DNA from: Mycobacterium sp. HUMS_12744610
Lineage (GTDB): Bacteria > Actinomycetota > Actinomycetes > Mycobacteriales > Mycobacteriaceae
NCBI RefSeq assembly: GCF_041206865.1
Contig: NZ_JBGEDP010000001.1
Location: 1,364,001 to 1,428,000, forward strand
Length of the DNA stretch: 64,000 nt
Reading direction: 5' to 3'
Below the pieces are notes generated by a model. It made no database searches, was not told the DNA's origin, and saw only the letters and a list, made by a program, of their open reading frames with translations. A program made the translations under genes and the position numbers. Shown in pieces: positions 20,832 to 31,614 of the stretch (positions within the stretch are counted from its first letter, which is position 1; each line of letters opens with the position of its first letter).

Positions 20832-22936
20832 CGTGGATCTCCTTCTGCTTCGGGCGCGTCGACTCGCGCCGGCATTGGATGGTCGTGACCCGCCGCGCCC
20901 GGCTCTGCCGCGCTTGCGATCACTCCGGGGCTTGGATGGTCGTGACCCGCCGCGCCCGGCTCCGCCGCGCTTGCGATCACTCCCAGAACAGCGCCTACCT
21001 CGACTTGCTGACCGGTGCCGACGTTGAGCTCGGCCAGGATGCCGTCGGCCGGCGCGGTGATGGTGTGTTCCATCTTCATCGCCTCCAGCCAGATCAGCGG
21101 CTGGCCGGCGGTGACGGTGTCGCCGACGGCGGCGCCGAGCCGGATGACGTTGCCGGGCATGGGCGCGACGAGCGATCCCTGTTCGACGGCTGCGCCCGGC
21201 TCCGGGAAGCGGGGCAGCGCCGCCAGGTGCACGGGCCCGAGCGCCGAGTCGACGTAGACGTCGTCGCCGTACCGCGCGACCGCGAAGCTGCGGGCCACGC
21301 CGTGCTCGTCGGCCAGCACCACCTCGTCCGCGGCGGCCGAGACGAGCCGCACCGAAGGGTCGGTGGGAAGCGTCAACCCGCTTCTGGTGTAACGGTATTC
21401 GATGCGGTGCTCGCCGCCTTCGGCGTCCCGGAAGGCCTTGACCTGGTAGCCCGACGCCAGGTTTCGCCAGCCGCTCGGTATCGAGCCGAGCACCCCGGAG
21501 GCTTTGGCCACCGCGCGGTTGTGTGCGGCGTCGGCGAGCGCGGCTGCGAGCGCGGACATCCGGACCGCCGCGGCGCCGGCCAGCGGCGCGGCGAGTTCCG
21601 GCAGTCCGTGGGTGTCGAAGAACGCGGTGTCGGTCGCGCCGTCGAGAAACGCCGGGTGTCGCAGCACGTTGACCAGCAGCTCGCGGTTGGTGCGCACGCC
21701 GTGCACGCGGGCGCGGGCCAGTGCGTCGGCCAGTATCCGCGCCGCGCGGTGGCGCGTCGGGGCATAGGAGATGACCTTGGCCAGCATCGGGTCGTAGTGA
21801 ATCGACACGGTGGAACCGGCGACAACACCCGAGTCGAGCCGGATGCCGGTGCGCCATGCCAACGTCTCGAACCGCGTCCGGACCGACGGCACCTCGAAGG
21901 CGTGCACCGATCCGGCCTGCGGTTGCCAGCCCTGCGCCGGGTCCTCGGCGTAGAGGCGGGCCTCGATCGAACACCCTCGAGCGGCAGGGGGCTCGGCTCC
22001 GAGGGGGTGCCCGTCGGCGACCGCGATCTGCAGTTCGACCAGATCCAGCCCCGTGGTCTCCTCGGTGACCGGGTGCTCGACCTGCAGCCGGGTGTTCATC
22101 TCGAGGAAGTAGAAGTCGCCGTTGGCGTCGGCCAGGAACTCCACCGTTCCGGCGCCGGTGTAGCCGATCGCGCTCGCCGCCAGCCTGGCCGCGTCGAACA
22201 GCTTGTCGCGCATGCCCGGTGTTCGTTCGACCAATGGGGAGGGGGCCTCTTCGATGATCTTCTGGTGGCGGCGCTGAATCGAACATTCCCGCTCCCCGAC
22301 GGCCCAGACGGTTCCGTGGGTGTCGGCCAGGACCTGCACCTCCACGTGGTGCCCGGTCGGCAGGTAGCGCTCGCAGAACACGGTCGCATCGCCGAAGGCG
22401 GACTGCGCCTCGCGGCGGGCCGCGGCGACTTCGGCGGGCAGCGCGGACAATTCGCGGACCACGCGCATGCCGCGCCCGCCCCCGCCGGCGGAGGCCTTGA
22501 CGAGCACCGGCAGGTGCGCCTCGGTGACCGAATCGGGGTCGAGTTCGTCGAGCACCGGAACGCCGGCCGCGGCCATCAGCTTCTTGGACTCGATCTTGGA
22601 GCCCATCGCCCGTACCGCCTCGACCGGCGGCCCGATCCAGGTCAGGCCCGCCGCGGTGACGGCGGCCGCGAAGTCGGCGTTCTCCGAGAGGAATCCGTAG
22701 CCGGGATGCACCGCGTCGGCCCCGGCGGCGCGGGCGGCCGCGATCAGGGCGTCGGCGTTGAGATAGTCGTTGGTGTCGGCCAGCCGCACCCGGGCGTCGG
22801 CCTCGGAGACGTGGGGGGCGGCCGCGTCGGGGTCGGTGTGCACCGCGACGGTGCCCAGGCCCAGCCTGCGGCAGGTGGCGAACACCCGCCGGGCGATCTC
22901 CCCGCGGTTGGCGACCAGTATCCGAGTGATGCCCAT
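20828..22936 (-). CDS. accA2: Acyl-CoA carboxylase alpha subunit (biotin carboxylase + BCCP)
   Basis: Carboxylates its own biotin with ATP and bicarbonate, for transfer by AccD2. The 702 residues contain the biotin carboxylase domains (start GITRILVANRGEIARRVFAT; ATP-grasp KASAGGGGRGMRVV; GERECSIQRRHQKIIEEAPS; EMNTRLQVEHPVTE), a linker domain and a C-terminal biotinyl domain with the EAMKMEH lysine. It is about 35 residues longer than M. tuberculosis AccA2, because a 19-residue unit (GVIASAAEPGAAGHDHPSP) is duplicated after the biotin domain (see 20,875-20,983). Upstream accD2 ends 5 bases before its ATG. Confidence 0.95.
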   Translation of the reverse strand: MGITRILVANRGEIARRVFATCRRLGLGTVAVHTDPDAAAPHVSEADARVRLADTNDYLNADALIAAARAAGADAVHPGYGFLSENADFAAAVTAAGLTWIGPPVEAVRAMGSKIESKKLMAAAGVPVLDELDPDSVTEAHLPVLVKASAGGGGRGMRVVRELSALPAEVAAARREAQSAFGDATVFCERYLPTGHHVEVQVLADTHGTVWAVGERECSIQRRHQKIIEEAPSPLVERTPGMRDKLFDAARLAASAIGYTGAGTVEFLADANGDFYFLEMNTRLQVEHPVTEETTGLDLVELQIAVADGHPLGAEPPAARGCSIEARLYAEDPAQGWQPQAGSVHAFEVPSVRTRFETLAWRTGIRLDSGVVAGSTVSIHYDPMLAKVISYAPTRHRAARILADALARARVHGVRTNRELLVNVLRHPAFLDGATDTAFFDTHGLPELAAPLAGAAAVRMSALAAALADAAHNRAVAKASGVLGSIPSGWRNLASGYQVKAFRDAEGGEHRIEYRYTRSGLTLPTDPSVRLVSAAADEVVLADEHGVARSFAVARYGDDVYVDSALGPVHLAALPRFPEPGAAVEQGSLVAPMPGNVIRLGAAVGDTVTAGQPLIWLEAMKMEHTITAPADGILAELNVGTGQQVEVGAVLGVIASAAEPGAAGHDHPSPGVIASAAEPGAAGHDHPMPARVDAPEAEGDPR
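20875..20983. repeat. 57-bp tandem repeat, almost two copies, at the accA2 3' end
   Basis: The unit beginning TTGGATGGTCGTGACCCGCC occurs at 20,875-20,931 and again at 20,932-20,983, with one mismatch and the last bases missing in copy two. It is a multiple of three, so accA2 stays open and gains a repeated 19-residue unit. The strongly GC-rich sequence with few other links to the biotinyl domain looks like an interspersed mycobacterial repeat that has entered the gene end. Confidence 0.8.
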
Positions 22937-22941
22937 GGGGC

Positions 22942-24533
<1,592 letters not shown>

Positions 24534-24537
<4 letters not shown>

Positions 24538-25682
24538 GATTGATACCCCAGGGTTTTGGCGGCCAGTGCGGTGAGGATTTCGGTGGTGCCGCCGCCGATG
24601 CCGAGGATGCGCATGTCCCGGTATTGGCGTTCGACTTCGGATTCGGCCATGTAGCCCATGCCGCCGAAAAGCTGGACGGCCTGATGCGCCACCCATTCGC
24701 CGGCCTCGACGGCGGTGTTCTTGGCGAAGCACACCTCGGCGATCAGGTTGGTCTCGCCGGCCAGCTGACGCTCGACCACATTGCGCGAGTAGACGCGGGC
24801 CACGTCGATGCGCCGGGCCATCTCGGCCAGCGTGTTCTGCACCGACTGCCGCGAGATCAGCGGGCGCCCGAACGTCTCCCGGTCGCGGCACCACTGCACC
24901 GTCAGGTCCAGGCAGCGTTGCGCGCTCGAATACGCTTGGGCGGCGAGGCCGATGCGCTCGGACACGAAGGCCTGGGCGATCTGCAGGAACCCACTGTTCT
25001 CGGGGCCGACGAGGTTGGCCGCGGGCACGCGCGCGTCGGTGTAGGACAGCTCGGCGGTGTCCGAGGACCGCCAGCCCATCTTGTCCAGCTTGCGGCTGAC
25101 CTCGAAACCCGGCGTGCCCTTCTCCACCACCAGCAGCGAGACCCCGGCCGCGCCGGGGCCCCCGGTGCGCACCGCGGTGACGACGAAGTCCGCGCGCACC
25201 CCGGAGGTGATGTAGGTCTTGGCGCCGTTGACGACGTAGTGGTCGCCGTCCTGCACCGCCGTGGTCCGCAGGTGGCCGACGTCTGAGCCGCCGCCGGGCT
25301 CGGTGATGGCCAGCGCGCCGATCTTCTCGCCGGCCAGCGTGGGCCGGACGAACTCCTCGATCAGCCGCGAGTCACCGGAGGCGATCATGTGCGGCACCGC
25401 GATGCCGCAGGTGAACAGGGAGGCGAAGACCCCACCGGGGGCGCCGGCTTGGTGCACCTCCTCGCAGATGATCACCGCGTCGGCGCCGTCCCCGCCGCCC
25501 CCGCCGACCGCCTCGGGGAAGCCCGCGCCCAGCAGGCCGGCATCTCCGGCGCGGCGATGCAGATCGCGCGGCAGTTCGCCCACGCGCTCCCACTCGTCGG
25601 CGTGCGGCAGGATCTCGCGTTCGGTGAACGCGCGCACCGTCTTTCGCAGCTGGTCGCGCTCAGGGGTGTTCCACAGAGTCAT
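24534..25682 (-). CDS. fadE13: Acyl-CoA dehydrogenase FadE13
   Basis: Second acyl-CoA dehydrogenase of the operon. The 382 residues include FPEAVGGGGGDGADAVIICE, GALAITEPGGGSDVGHLRTT, NGAKTYITSG, the FAD region DRETFGRPLISRQSVQNTLA and the C-terminal AVQLFGGMGYMAESEVERQY followed by LGIGGGTTEIL. The last motif is typical of isovaleryl/citronellyl-CoA-type dehydrogenases. It overlaps both neighbours by 4 bases (ATGA with the AtuA-like gene, GTGA with accD2). Confidence 0.94.
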
Positions 25683-27394
25683 AAAAGCCCTTCCGGCACC
25701 TCGACGTAACGGCTGCGCAGCCACTCTCCGAGCCCCTTGGCCTGCGGATCGAACCGCGCCTGGTAGGCGACGCCCTGGCCCAGGATGCCGTTGATGACGA
25801 AGTTCACCGCGCGCAGGTTCGGCAACACGTGCCGGGTGACTTCGAACTCCGTCACCTCGGGCAGCAGCTCCCCGAGCGCCTCGACGGTCAACGTGTTGGC
25901 CAGCCAGCGCCATTGGTCGTCGGTGCGCACCCAGACCCCGACGTTGGCCGAGCCGCCCTTGTCGCCGCTGCGGGCACCGGCGATGCGGCCCAGCGGCACG
26001 CGGCGCGTCGGGCCTGCCGGCAGCGGCTCGGGCAGCGGTGGCGGGTCCGCGGGTGAAAGATCGAGAATTTCTGTGGCGCAGCCGATTTCGGTGCGGGAAC
26101 CGTCGGGGTGTACGGCGACGTGCGGCACGGCGGCGGCATCGACGTACCCGGCGGTGAACACGCCGTAGACCTGACCGTCGCCCGGCGGGGCGGTCACGTG
26201 AAATCCCGGGTAGCTGGCGAGCGCCAATTCGACGGCTGCCGAGGAGAATTGGCGTCCGACGTTGGCGGGGTCGGGGTCGCGCACGACGCAGCGCAGCATG
26301 GCGCTGGCGGTCTCCTCGGTGTCGGCGTCGGCGTGGTCGGTGCGGGCCAGGGTCCACACCAGCTCGGCGGGCTTGACGGTGAGCGCGTCCTCGAGCTGGC
26401 GGCGCACCAGATCGGCCTTGGCCTCGACGTCCAGGCCGGTCAGCACGAAGGTCATGGCGTTGCGGTACCCGCCGATGCTGTTCAGCGACACCTTGAGGGT
26501 GGGCGGCGGCGGCTCGCCGCGCACCCCGCTGATTGCCACCCGGTCGGGCCCGTCGGAGGCCAACGCGATGCTGTCCATCCGGGCGGTGACGTCGGGGTTG
26601 GCGTAGCGGGCGCCGCCGATCTCGTAGAGCAACTGCGCGGTGACGGTGTCGACGCTGACCAGTCCGCCGGTGCCGGGGTGCTTGGTGATCACCGAGGACC
26701 CGTCGGCGTGGACCTCGGCCAGCGGGAAGCCGGCGTGCCCGAGGTCGGGAATCTCCGTGAAGAACGAATAGTTGCCGCCGCTGGCCTGGACGCCGCATTC
26801 GATGACGTGGCCGGCGACCACGGCGCCGGCGAGCCGGTCGTAATCGGTGCGGTTCCAGCCGAAGTGCGCGGCCGCGGCGCCCACCGTCACCGAGGCGTCG
26901 GTGACCCGGCCGGTGACCACGACGTCGGCCCCGGCGTCGAGGCAGTCGACGATGCCCCACGCGCCCAGGTAGGCGTTGGCCGTCAGCGGCGAGCCGAGCC
27001 CGAGTTGCCCCGCGCGCGGCGCCAGGTCGTCGCCCTCGACGTGGGCGACCCGGGCGTCGATGCCCAGCCGCGTGGCCAGGGCGCGCACGGCGTCGGCCAG
27101 CCCGGCCGGGTTGAGGCCGCCGGCGTTGGCCACGATGCGCACATCCCGGTCGCGGGCCTCGCCGAGGCAGTCCTCGAGCTGGATCAGGAAGGTCTTGGCG
27201 TAGCCGCGCTCCGGATGTTTCATGCGGTCGCGACCCAGGATGAGCATGGTCAGTTCGGCCAGGTAGTCGCCGGTGATGAAGTCCACGTCCCCGCCGGTCA
27301 GCATCTCGCGCATCGCCGAGAGGCGGTCGCCGTAGAAGCCCGAGCAGTTCGCGATCCGGACGGGAGCAACGGAAGCACCGGAAGCCGAGGCCAT
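25679..27394 (-). CDS. AtuA-like protein (acyclic terpene utilisation, DUF1446; Rv0976c-like)
   Basis: First gene of the acyl-CoA operon. The 571-residue DUF1446/AtuA-family protein begins VRIANCSGFYGDRLSAMREM and carries the ITGDYLAELTMLILGRDR, NAGGLNPAGLADAVRALA, VVTGRVTDASVTVGAAAAHF and GARSGDKGGSANVGVW segments. AtuA proteins occur with carboxylases and dehydrogenases of the geranyl/citronellyl-CoA pathway in pseudomonads; the exact reaction is unknown. The neighbours make a branched-chain or isoprenoid acyl-CoA pathway the best guess. Expression is probably controlled at the palindrome 27,434-27,449. Confidence 0.9.
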   Translation of the reverse strand: MASASGASVAPVRIANCSGFYGDRLSAMREMLTGGDVDFITGDYLAELTMLILGRDRMKHPERGYAKTFLIQLEDCLGEARDRDVRIVANAGGLNPAGLADAVRALATRLGIDARVAHVEGDDLAPRAGQLGLGSPLTANAYLGAWGIVDCLDAGADVVVTGRVTDASVTVGAAAAHFGWNRTDYDRLAGAVVAGHVIECGVQASGGNYSFFTEIPDLGHAGFPLAEVHADGSSVITKHPGTGGLVSVDTVTAQLLYEIGGARYANPDVTARMDSIALASDGPDRVAISGVRGEPPPPTLKVSLNSIGGYRNAMTFVLTGLDVEAKADLVRRQLEDALTVKPAELVWTLARTDHADADTEETASAMLRCVVRDPDPANVGRQFSSAAVELALASYPGFHVTAPPGDGQVYGVFTAGYVDAAAVPHVAVHPDGSRTEIGCATEILDLSPADPPPLPEPLPAGPTRRVPLGRIAGARSGDKGGSANVGVWVRTDDQWRWLANTLTVEALGELLPEVTEFEVTRHVLPNLRAVNFVINGILGQGVAYQARFDPQAKGLGEWLRSRYVEVPEGLL

Positions 27395-27433
27395 GGGCGC
27401 CCTCCGTTCCTCGACTCACCGCTGAGCACAACC

Positions 27434-27449
27434 AACCAACCGGTAGGTT
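27434..27449. promoter_or_regulatory. Palindromic operator before the atuA-like/fadE/acc operon
   Basis: AACCAACCGGTAGGTT is a 16-bp palindrome with one mismatched pair, centred on ACCGGT and 40 bases upstream of the operon's first ATG. Such palindromes are typical of TetR-family operators in mycobacterial fatty-acid genes. The regulator is not in the neighbourhood. The remaining bases of 27,395-27,617 hold no gene; the rpmF promoter should lie there. Confidence 0.55.
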
Positions 27450-27617
27450 AGCGGGTGCGGCCGGTGCCGCGTCAAGGCTCCTGTGCCGGCGCGCGCGGCC
27501 CATTTTGGCGCCCACGAGGCCAGCGACTATCCTGAAGGGCAATCGTCGCTCGTCCGGCCCGCCCGGCCATGCCGCGACATGCCCACCAGAAGCCCGAATG
27601 AGGAGTAAGGCCCGACC

Positions 27618-27791
27618 ATGGCCACACCCAAGCGCAGGATGTCGCGCGCCAACACCCGAAGCCGCCGCGCGCAGTGGAAGGCCACCCGGACCGAGCTCGT
27701 CGGCGTCACGGTGGCGGGCCAGCGGCACAAGTTGCCCCGCCGCCTGCTCAAGGCGGCCCGTCTCGGCCTCATCGATCTCGACAAGCGTTAA
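27618..27791 (+). CDS. rpmF: 50S ribosomal protein L32, cysteine-free form
   Basis: A 57-residue basic protein, [20 protein letters not shown] onward, matching mycobacterial L32. The four zinc-binding cysteines of the C+ form are absent, so this is the zinc-independent version. An AGGAG site lies at 27,601-27,605. It sits directly upstream of mprA, as in M. tuberculosis. Confidence 0.95.
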   Translation: MATPKRRMSRANTRSRRAQWKATRTELVGVTVAGQRHKLPRRLLKAARLGLIDLDKR

Positions 27792-27813
27792 TCCCGCCGG
27801 ACACCCGGCGCGC

Positions 27814-27832
27814 CTCTCAGGCCGCTCTCAGG
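27814..27832 (+). promoter_or_regulatory. MprA box upstream of mprA
   Basis: Two identical 8-bp direct repeats, CTCTCAGG, lie at 27,814-27,821 and 27,825-27,832, three bases apart. The published MprA box is two 8-bp direct repeats separated by two or three bases with this CTCAGG core. The position, 17 bases before the mprA ATG, fits autoregulation of the operon. Confidence 0.8.
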
Positions 27833-27848
27833 CGCCGGGGCCAGACTG

Positions 27849-28547
27849 ATGGCCGTGCGGATACTGGTCGTCGACGACGACCGCGCGGTGCGCGAGTCGC
27901 TGCGCAGGTCACTTTCCTTCAACGGCTATTCGGTCGAGCTCGCCCACGACGGGGTCGAGGCCCTCGACAAGATCGCGTCCGAGCGGCCCGACGCCCTGGT
28001 CCTGGACGTGATGATGCCGCGGCTGGACGGCCTGGAGGTGTGCCGCCAGCTCCGCAGCACCGGCGACGACCTGCCGATTCTGGTGCTCACCGCCCGCGAC
28101 TCGGTCTCCGAGCGCGTCGCGGGCCTGGACGCCGGCGCCGATGACTACCTGCCGAAGCCGTTCGCGCTCGAAGAGCTGCTGGCGCGCATGCGCGCGCTGT
28201 TGCGCCGCACCAAACCCGACGATGACGATGCCGCCGAGTCGGTCGCCCTGCGGTTCTCCGACCTGGCCCTGGACCCGGTGACCCGCGAGGTGACCCGCGG
28301 GCAGCGGCAGATCAGCCTGACCCGCACCGAGTTCGCGCTGCTGGAGATGCTGATCGCCAACCCGCGCCGCGTGCTCACCCGCAGCCGCATCCTCGAGGAG
28401 GTGTGGGGCTTCGACTTCCCGACCTCGGGTAATGCGCTGGAGGTTTACGTCGGGTATCTGCGCCGCAAGACCGAGGCCGAGGGCGAGCCCCGGCTGATCC
28501 ACACGGTGCGCGGCGTGGGTTACGTGCTGCGGGAGACGCCGCCCTGA
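27849..28547 (+). CDS. mprA: Envelope-stress response regulator MprA
   Basis: OmpR/PhoB-type response regulator controlling sigE, sigB and pepD in mycobacteria. The 232 residues have a receiver domain with the acidic pair DDD (9-11), the phospho-acceptor Asp in [13 protein letters not shown] (D53) and K at DYLPKPF. A winged-helix DNA-binding domain follows ([20 protein letters not shown] to [11 protein letters not shown]). Phosphorylated by MprB, encoded next. The start [16 protein letters not shown] is that of the family. Confidence 0.97.
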   Translation: MAVRILVVDDDRAVRESLRRSLSFNGYSVELAHDGVEALDKIASERPDALVLDVMMPRLDGLEVCRQLRSTGDDLPILVLTARDSVSERVAGLDAGADDYLPKPFALEELLARMRALLRRTKPDDDDAAESVALRFSDLALDPVTREVTRGQRQISLTRTEFALLEMLIANPRRVLTRSRILEEVWGFDFPTSGNALEVYVGYLRRKTEAEGEPRLIHTVRGVGYVLRETPP

Positions 28548-28563
28548 TGAGCCTGTTCCCGCG

Positions 28564-30120
28564 ATGATCCGGTTCAACCGGCGACGTCGCACCGCCTGGC
28601 GGCCCGCCAGTTCGCTCTCCCTGCGGTGGCGGGTGATGCTGATGGCGATGTCGACGGGCGTGATGGTCGTCCTGTTGATGGACTTCGCCGTCTACGCCTC
28701 GGTATCGGCGGCGCTGTACAAGGACATCGACAATCAGCTGCAGAGCCGGGCGCAGCTGATGATCGCCAGCGGGTCGCTGGGCGCCGACCCCGGGAAGGCG
28801 ATCGAGGGCAGCGCCTATTCCGACGTCAACGCGATGCTGGTTAACCCGGGCCGCTCCATCTACACCGCCCAGCAGCCGGGTCAGACGCTCCCGGTCGGCG
28901 CGCCGGAGAAGGCCGTGATCAACGGTGAGCTGTTGATGTCGCGGCGCACGGCGTCCGATCAGCGGATACTGGCCATCCACCTGCCCAACGGCAGCACGCT
29001 GCTGATCTCCAAGAGCCTCAAGCCCACGCAGGCGGTGATGAACCAGGTCGGCTGGGTGTTGCTGATCGTCGGCGGCATCGGTGTCGTGGTCGCCGCGGTG
29101 GCCGGCGGCATGGTGACCAAAGCCGGGTTGCGCCCGGTGGCCCGGCTGACCGCGGCGGCCGAACGGGTGGCGCGCACCGACGATCTGCGGCCCATCCCAG
29201 TGGTCGGCAGCGACGAGTTGGCCCGGCTGACCGAGGCGTTCAACCTGATGTTGCGGGCGTTGGCCGAGTCGCGGGAGCGGCAGGCCCGGCTGGTGACCGA
29301 CGCGGGGCACGAATTACGCACGCCGCTGACCTCGCTGCGCACCAATGTCGAGCTGCTGATGGCCTCGATGGAACCGGGCGCGCCCCGGCTGCCCGAGCAG
29401 GAGATGGTGGATCTGCGCGCCGACGTGCTCGCGCAGATCGAGGAACTGTCCACCCTGGTGGGCGATCTGGTGGACCTGTCCCGCGACGACGCCGGCCAGG
29501 TGGTGCACGAACTGGTGGACATGTCCGAGGTGGTGGATCGCAGCCTCGAGCGGGTCAAGCGGCGGCGCAACGACATCCAGTTCGACGTCCAGGTCACCCC
29601 GTGGCAGGTCTACGGTGACTCGGCCGGGCTGTCGCGTGCGGCGTTGAACCTCATGGACAATGCCGCCAAGTGGAGCCCGCCGGGCGGCCGCGTCGGCGTC
29701 GGGATGAGGCAGCTCGACGACTCGCACGTCGAATTCGTGGTCTGGGATTACGGCCCGGGGATTCCGCCGCAGGAGCGCCGCCTGGTGTTCGAGCGCTTCT
29801 ACCGGTCGACGACCGCACGGGCCATGCCGGGCTCGGGCCTGGGGCTGGCGATCGTGAAACAGGTCGTGCTCAGGCACGGCGGGACGCTTCGCGTCGAAGA
29901 CACCGTGCCGGGTGGGCAGCCCCCGGGGACCGCGATCTATGTGGTGCTTCCCGGCCGGCCCATGCCGGGCGGGCCCTACGCGGCGGCCGCCGCGGACTTC
30001 GGCCCCGACGATCCCGGGGCTCACTCCGTGCCGGGCGCGCCCGCGCCGGGAAACACGGCGAACTCTGGGGAATCGGCGAACGTTATCTCAGTGGACTCTC
30101 AGTCCGCGCGCGCAAGGTAG
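28564..30120 (+). CDS. mprB: Envelope-stress sensor histidine kinase MprB
   Basis: Membrane sensor kinase. The 518 residues show TM1 at about 24-47, an extracytoplasmic sensor (50-162), TM2 (163-183), HAMP, the H-box TDAGHELRTPLTSLR with the phospho-acceptor H249 (the number used for M. tuberculosis MprB), the N-box LNLMDNAAKWSPPGG, and G-boxes DYGPGIP and GSGLGLAIVKQ. The C-terminus is low-complexity. The nearer ATG at 28,548 is closed by a stop after six codons, so 28,564 is used. An MprA-box-like repeat is embedded near its 3' end (30,086-30,103). Confidence 0.96.
   Translation: MIRFNRRRRTAWRPASSLSLRWRVMLMAMSTGVMVVLLMDFAVYASVSAALYKDIDNQLQSRAQLMIASGSLGADPGKAIEGSAYSDVNAMLVNPGRSIYTAQQPGQTLPVGAPEKAVINGELLMSRRTASDQRILAIHLPNGSTLLISKSLKPTQAVMNQVGWVLLIVGGIGVVVAAVAGGMVTKAGLRPVARLTAAAERVARTDDLRPIPVVGSDELARLTEAFNLMLRALAESRERQARLVTDAGHELRTPLTSLRTNVELLMASMEPGAPRLPEQEMVDLRADVLAQIEELSTLVGDLVDLSRDDAGQVVHELVDMSEVVDRSLERVKRRRNDIQFDVQVTPWQVYGDSAGLSRAALNLMDNAAKWSPPGGRVGVGMRQLDDSHVEFVVWDYGPGIPPQERRLVFERFYRSTTARAMPGSGLGLAIVKQVVLRHGGTLRVEDTVPGGQPPGTAIYVVLPGRPMPGGPYAAAAADFGPDDPGAHSVPGAPAPGNTANSGESANVISVDSQSARAR
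30086..30103 (+). promoter_or_regulatory. MprA-box-like direct repeat ahead of pepD
   Basis: TCTCAGT occurs twice, at 30,086-30,092 and 30,097-30,103, with the same 11-base period as the box in front of mprA. It is inside the last codons of mprB and 96 bases upstream of the pepD ATG. This could let MprA boost pepD separately. Confidence 0.5.
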
Positions 30121-30198
30121 TTGTGCAGTTACTGTTGGAATTCAGGTCGAGTCGTGCCCACACCAGCCGACATTTACAGGAAGAGCGAACTTAGCGAC

Positions 30199-31614
30199 AT
30201 GACGAATCACCCGAGGTATTCGCCACCGCCGCAGCAGCAGCCGGGCTACCGCACCGCGCCCAACCAGCCCGGAGGCCCCGCGTACGCGCAGGGGCAGCAG
30301 CACCCCTACAACCAGCAGTACGACTGGCGTTACCCGCAGTCCCAGCCCTCGCCGACGGCACAGTACCGTCGGCCCCACGATCCGTTCGGTGGCGGCGGGC
30401 CGGGCGCCGTGCCCGGCGGCACCGGGGCGGGGCCGATGCCCGGGATGCTGCCCCCGATGGGCCCCCCTCCGGTACGCCAGAAGCGCTCCCGTGGGGGCCT
30501 GCTGGCCGCCGGCGCGCTGGCCATCGCGGTGGTGTCGGCCGGCATCGGTGGTGCCGCGGCCACGGTCGTCGAGCTGGGCGCGCACTCGACCGGCGGGCAC
30601 GGCGGCCGCGTCATCGGGGCCGCTTCCAGCGTCCCGGCGGCCAACATGCCGGCAGACAGCGTCGAACAGGTCGCCGCCAAGGTGGTGCCCAGCGTCGTCA
30701 TGCTCGAGACCGACCTGGGCCGCCAATCCGAGGAGGGCTCCGGCATCATCCTGTCCTCCGACGGGCTGATCCTGACCAACAACCACGTGGTCGCGGCCGC
30801 CGCGGGCCCGGGCCCGGGCAAGCCGCCGGCCGGACCCGTCAATCCGGCACCGAAGACGACGGTGACGTTCTCCGACGGGCGCACCGCGCCCTTCACGGTG
30901 GTGGGCACGGATCCGACCAGCGACATCGCCGTGATCCGCGTGCAGGGCGTCTCCGGGCTCACTCCGATCTCGCTGGGCTCCTCGTCGGACCTGCGCGTCG
31001 GCCAGCCGGTGGTGGCGATCGGATCCCCGCTGGGCCTGTCCGGCACCGTGACGACGGGCATCGTCAGCGCCCTGAACCGGCCGGTATCCACGACCGGCGA
31101 GGCGGGCAACCAGAACACCGTGCTGGACGCGATCCAGACCGACGCGGCGATCAACCCGGGTAACTCGGGCGGCGCCCTGGTCAACATGAGCGGCCAGCTG
31201 GTGGGGGTGAACTCGGCGATCGCCACCCTCGGCGCCGACTCGCCGGATGCCCAGAGCGGGTCGATCGGGCTCGGCTTCGCCATCCCGGTGGACCAGGCCA
31301 AGCGCATCGCCGACGAGCTGATCAGCAGCGGCAAGGCGTCGCACGCGTCGCTGGGTGTGCAGGTGACCAACGACAAGGGCTCTCCCGGCGCCAAGGTCGT
31401 CGAGGTCGTGCAGGGCGGTGCTGCCGCGAGCGCCGGCCTGCCCAAGGGCGTCGTCGTCACCAAAGTCGACGACCGGCCGATCAACAGCGCCGACGCGCTG
31501 GTCGCCGCCGTGCGTTCCAAAGCGCCGGGCGACAAGATCACGCTGACCTTCGAGGATCCCGCCGGCGGCGGCAGCCGGACCGTCCAGGTCACCCTCGGCA
31601 AGGCGGATCAGTGA
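30199..31614 (+). CDS. pepD: HtrA-like serine protease/chaperone PepD
   Basis: Envelope quality-control protease, part of the MprAB stress system. The 471 residues have a Pro/Gln/Tyr-rich cytoplasmic tail (1-97), a TM segment (99-122), a trypsin-like domain with the full triad (H196 in TNNHVV, D242 in SDIAVI, S323 in GNSGGAL) and a PDZ domain from about 385 (LGVQVTNDKGSPGAKVVEVV). The ATG at 30,199 (MTNHPRYSPPPQQ) was chosen from the homologue; a TTG right after the mprB stop is in frame but unlikely. The stop overlaps moaB2 by one base. Confidence 0.95.
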   Translation: MTNHPRYSPPPQQQPGYRTAPNQPGGPAYAQGQQHPYNQQYDWRYPQSQPSPTAQYRRPHDPFGGGGPGAVPGGTGAGPMPGMLPPMGPPPVRQKRSRGGLLAAGALAIAVVSAGIGGAAATVVELGAHSTGGHGGRVIGAASSVPAANMPADSVEQVAAKVVPSVVMLETDLGRQSEEGSGIILSSDGLILTNNHVVAAAAGPGPGKPPAGPVNPAPKTTVTFSDGRTAPFTVVGTDPTSDIAVIRVQGVSGLTPISLGSSSDLRVGQPVVAIGSPLGLSGTVTTGIVSALNRPVSTTGEAGNQNTVLDAIQTDAAINPGNSGGALVNMSGQLVGVNSAIATLGADSPDAQSGSIGLGFAIPVDQAKRIADELISSGKASHASLGVQVTNDKGSPGAKVVEVVQGGAAASAGLPKGVVVTKVDDRPINSADALVAAVRSKAPGDKITLTFEDPAGGGSRTVQVTLGKADQ

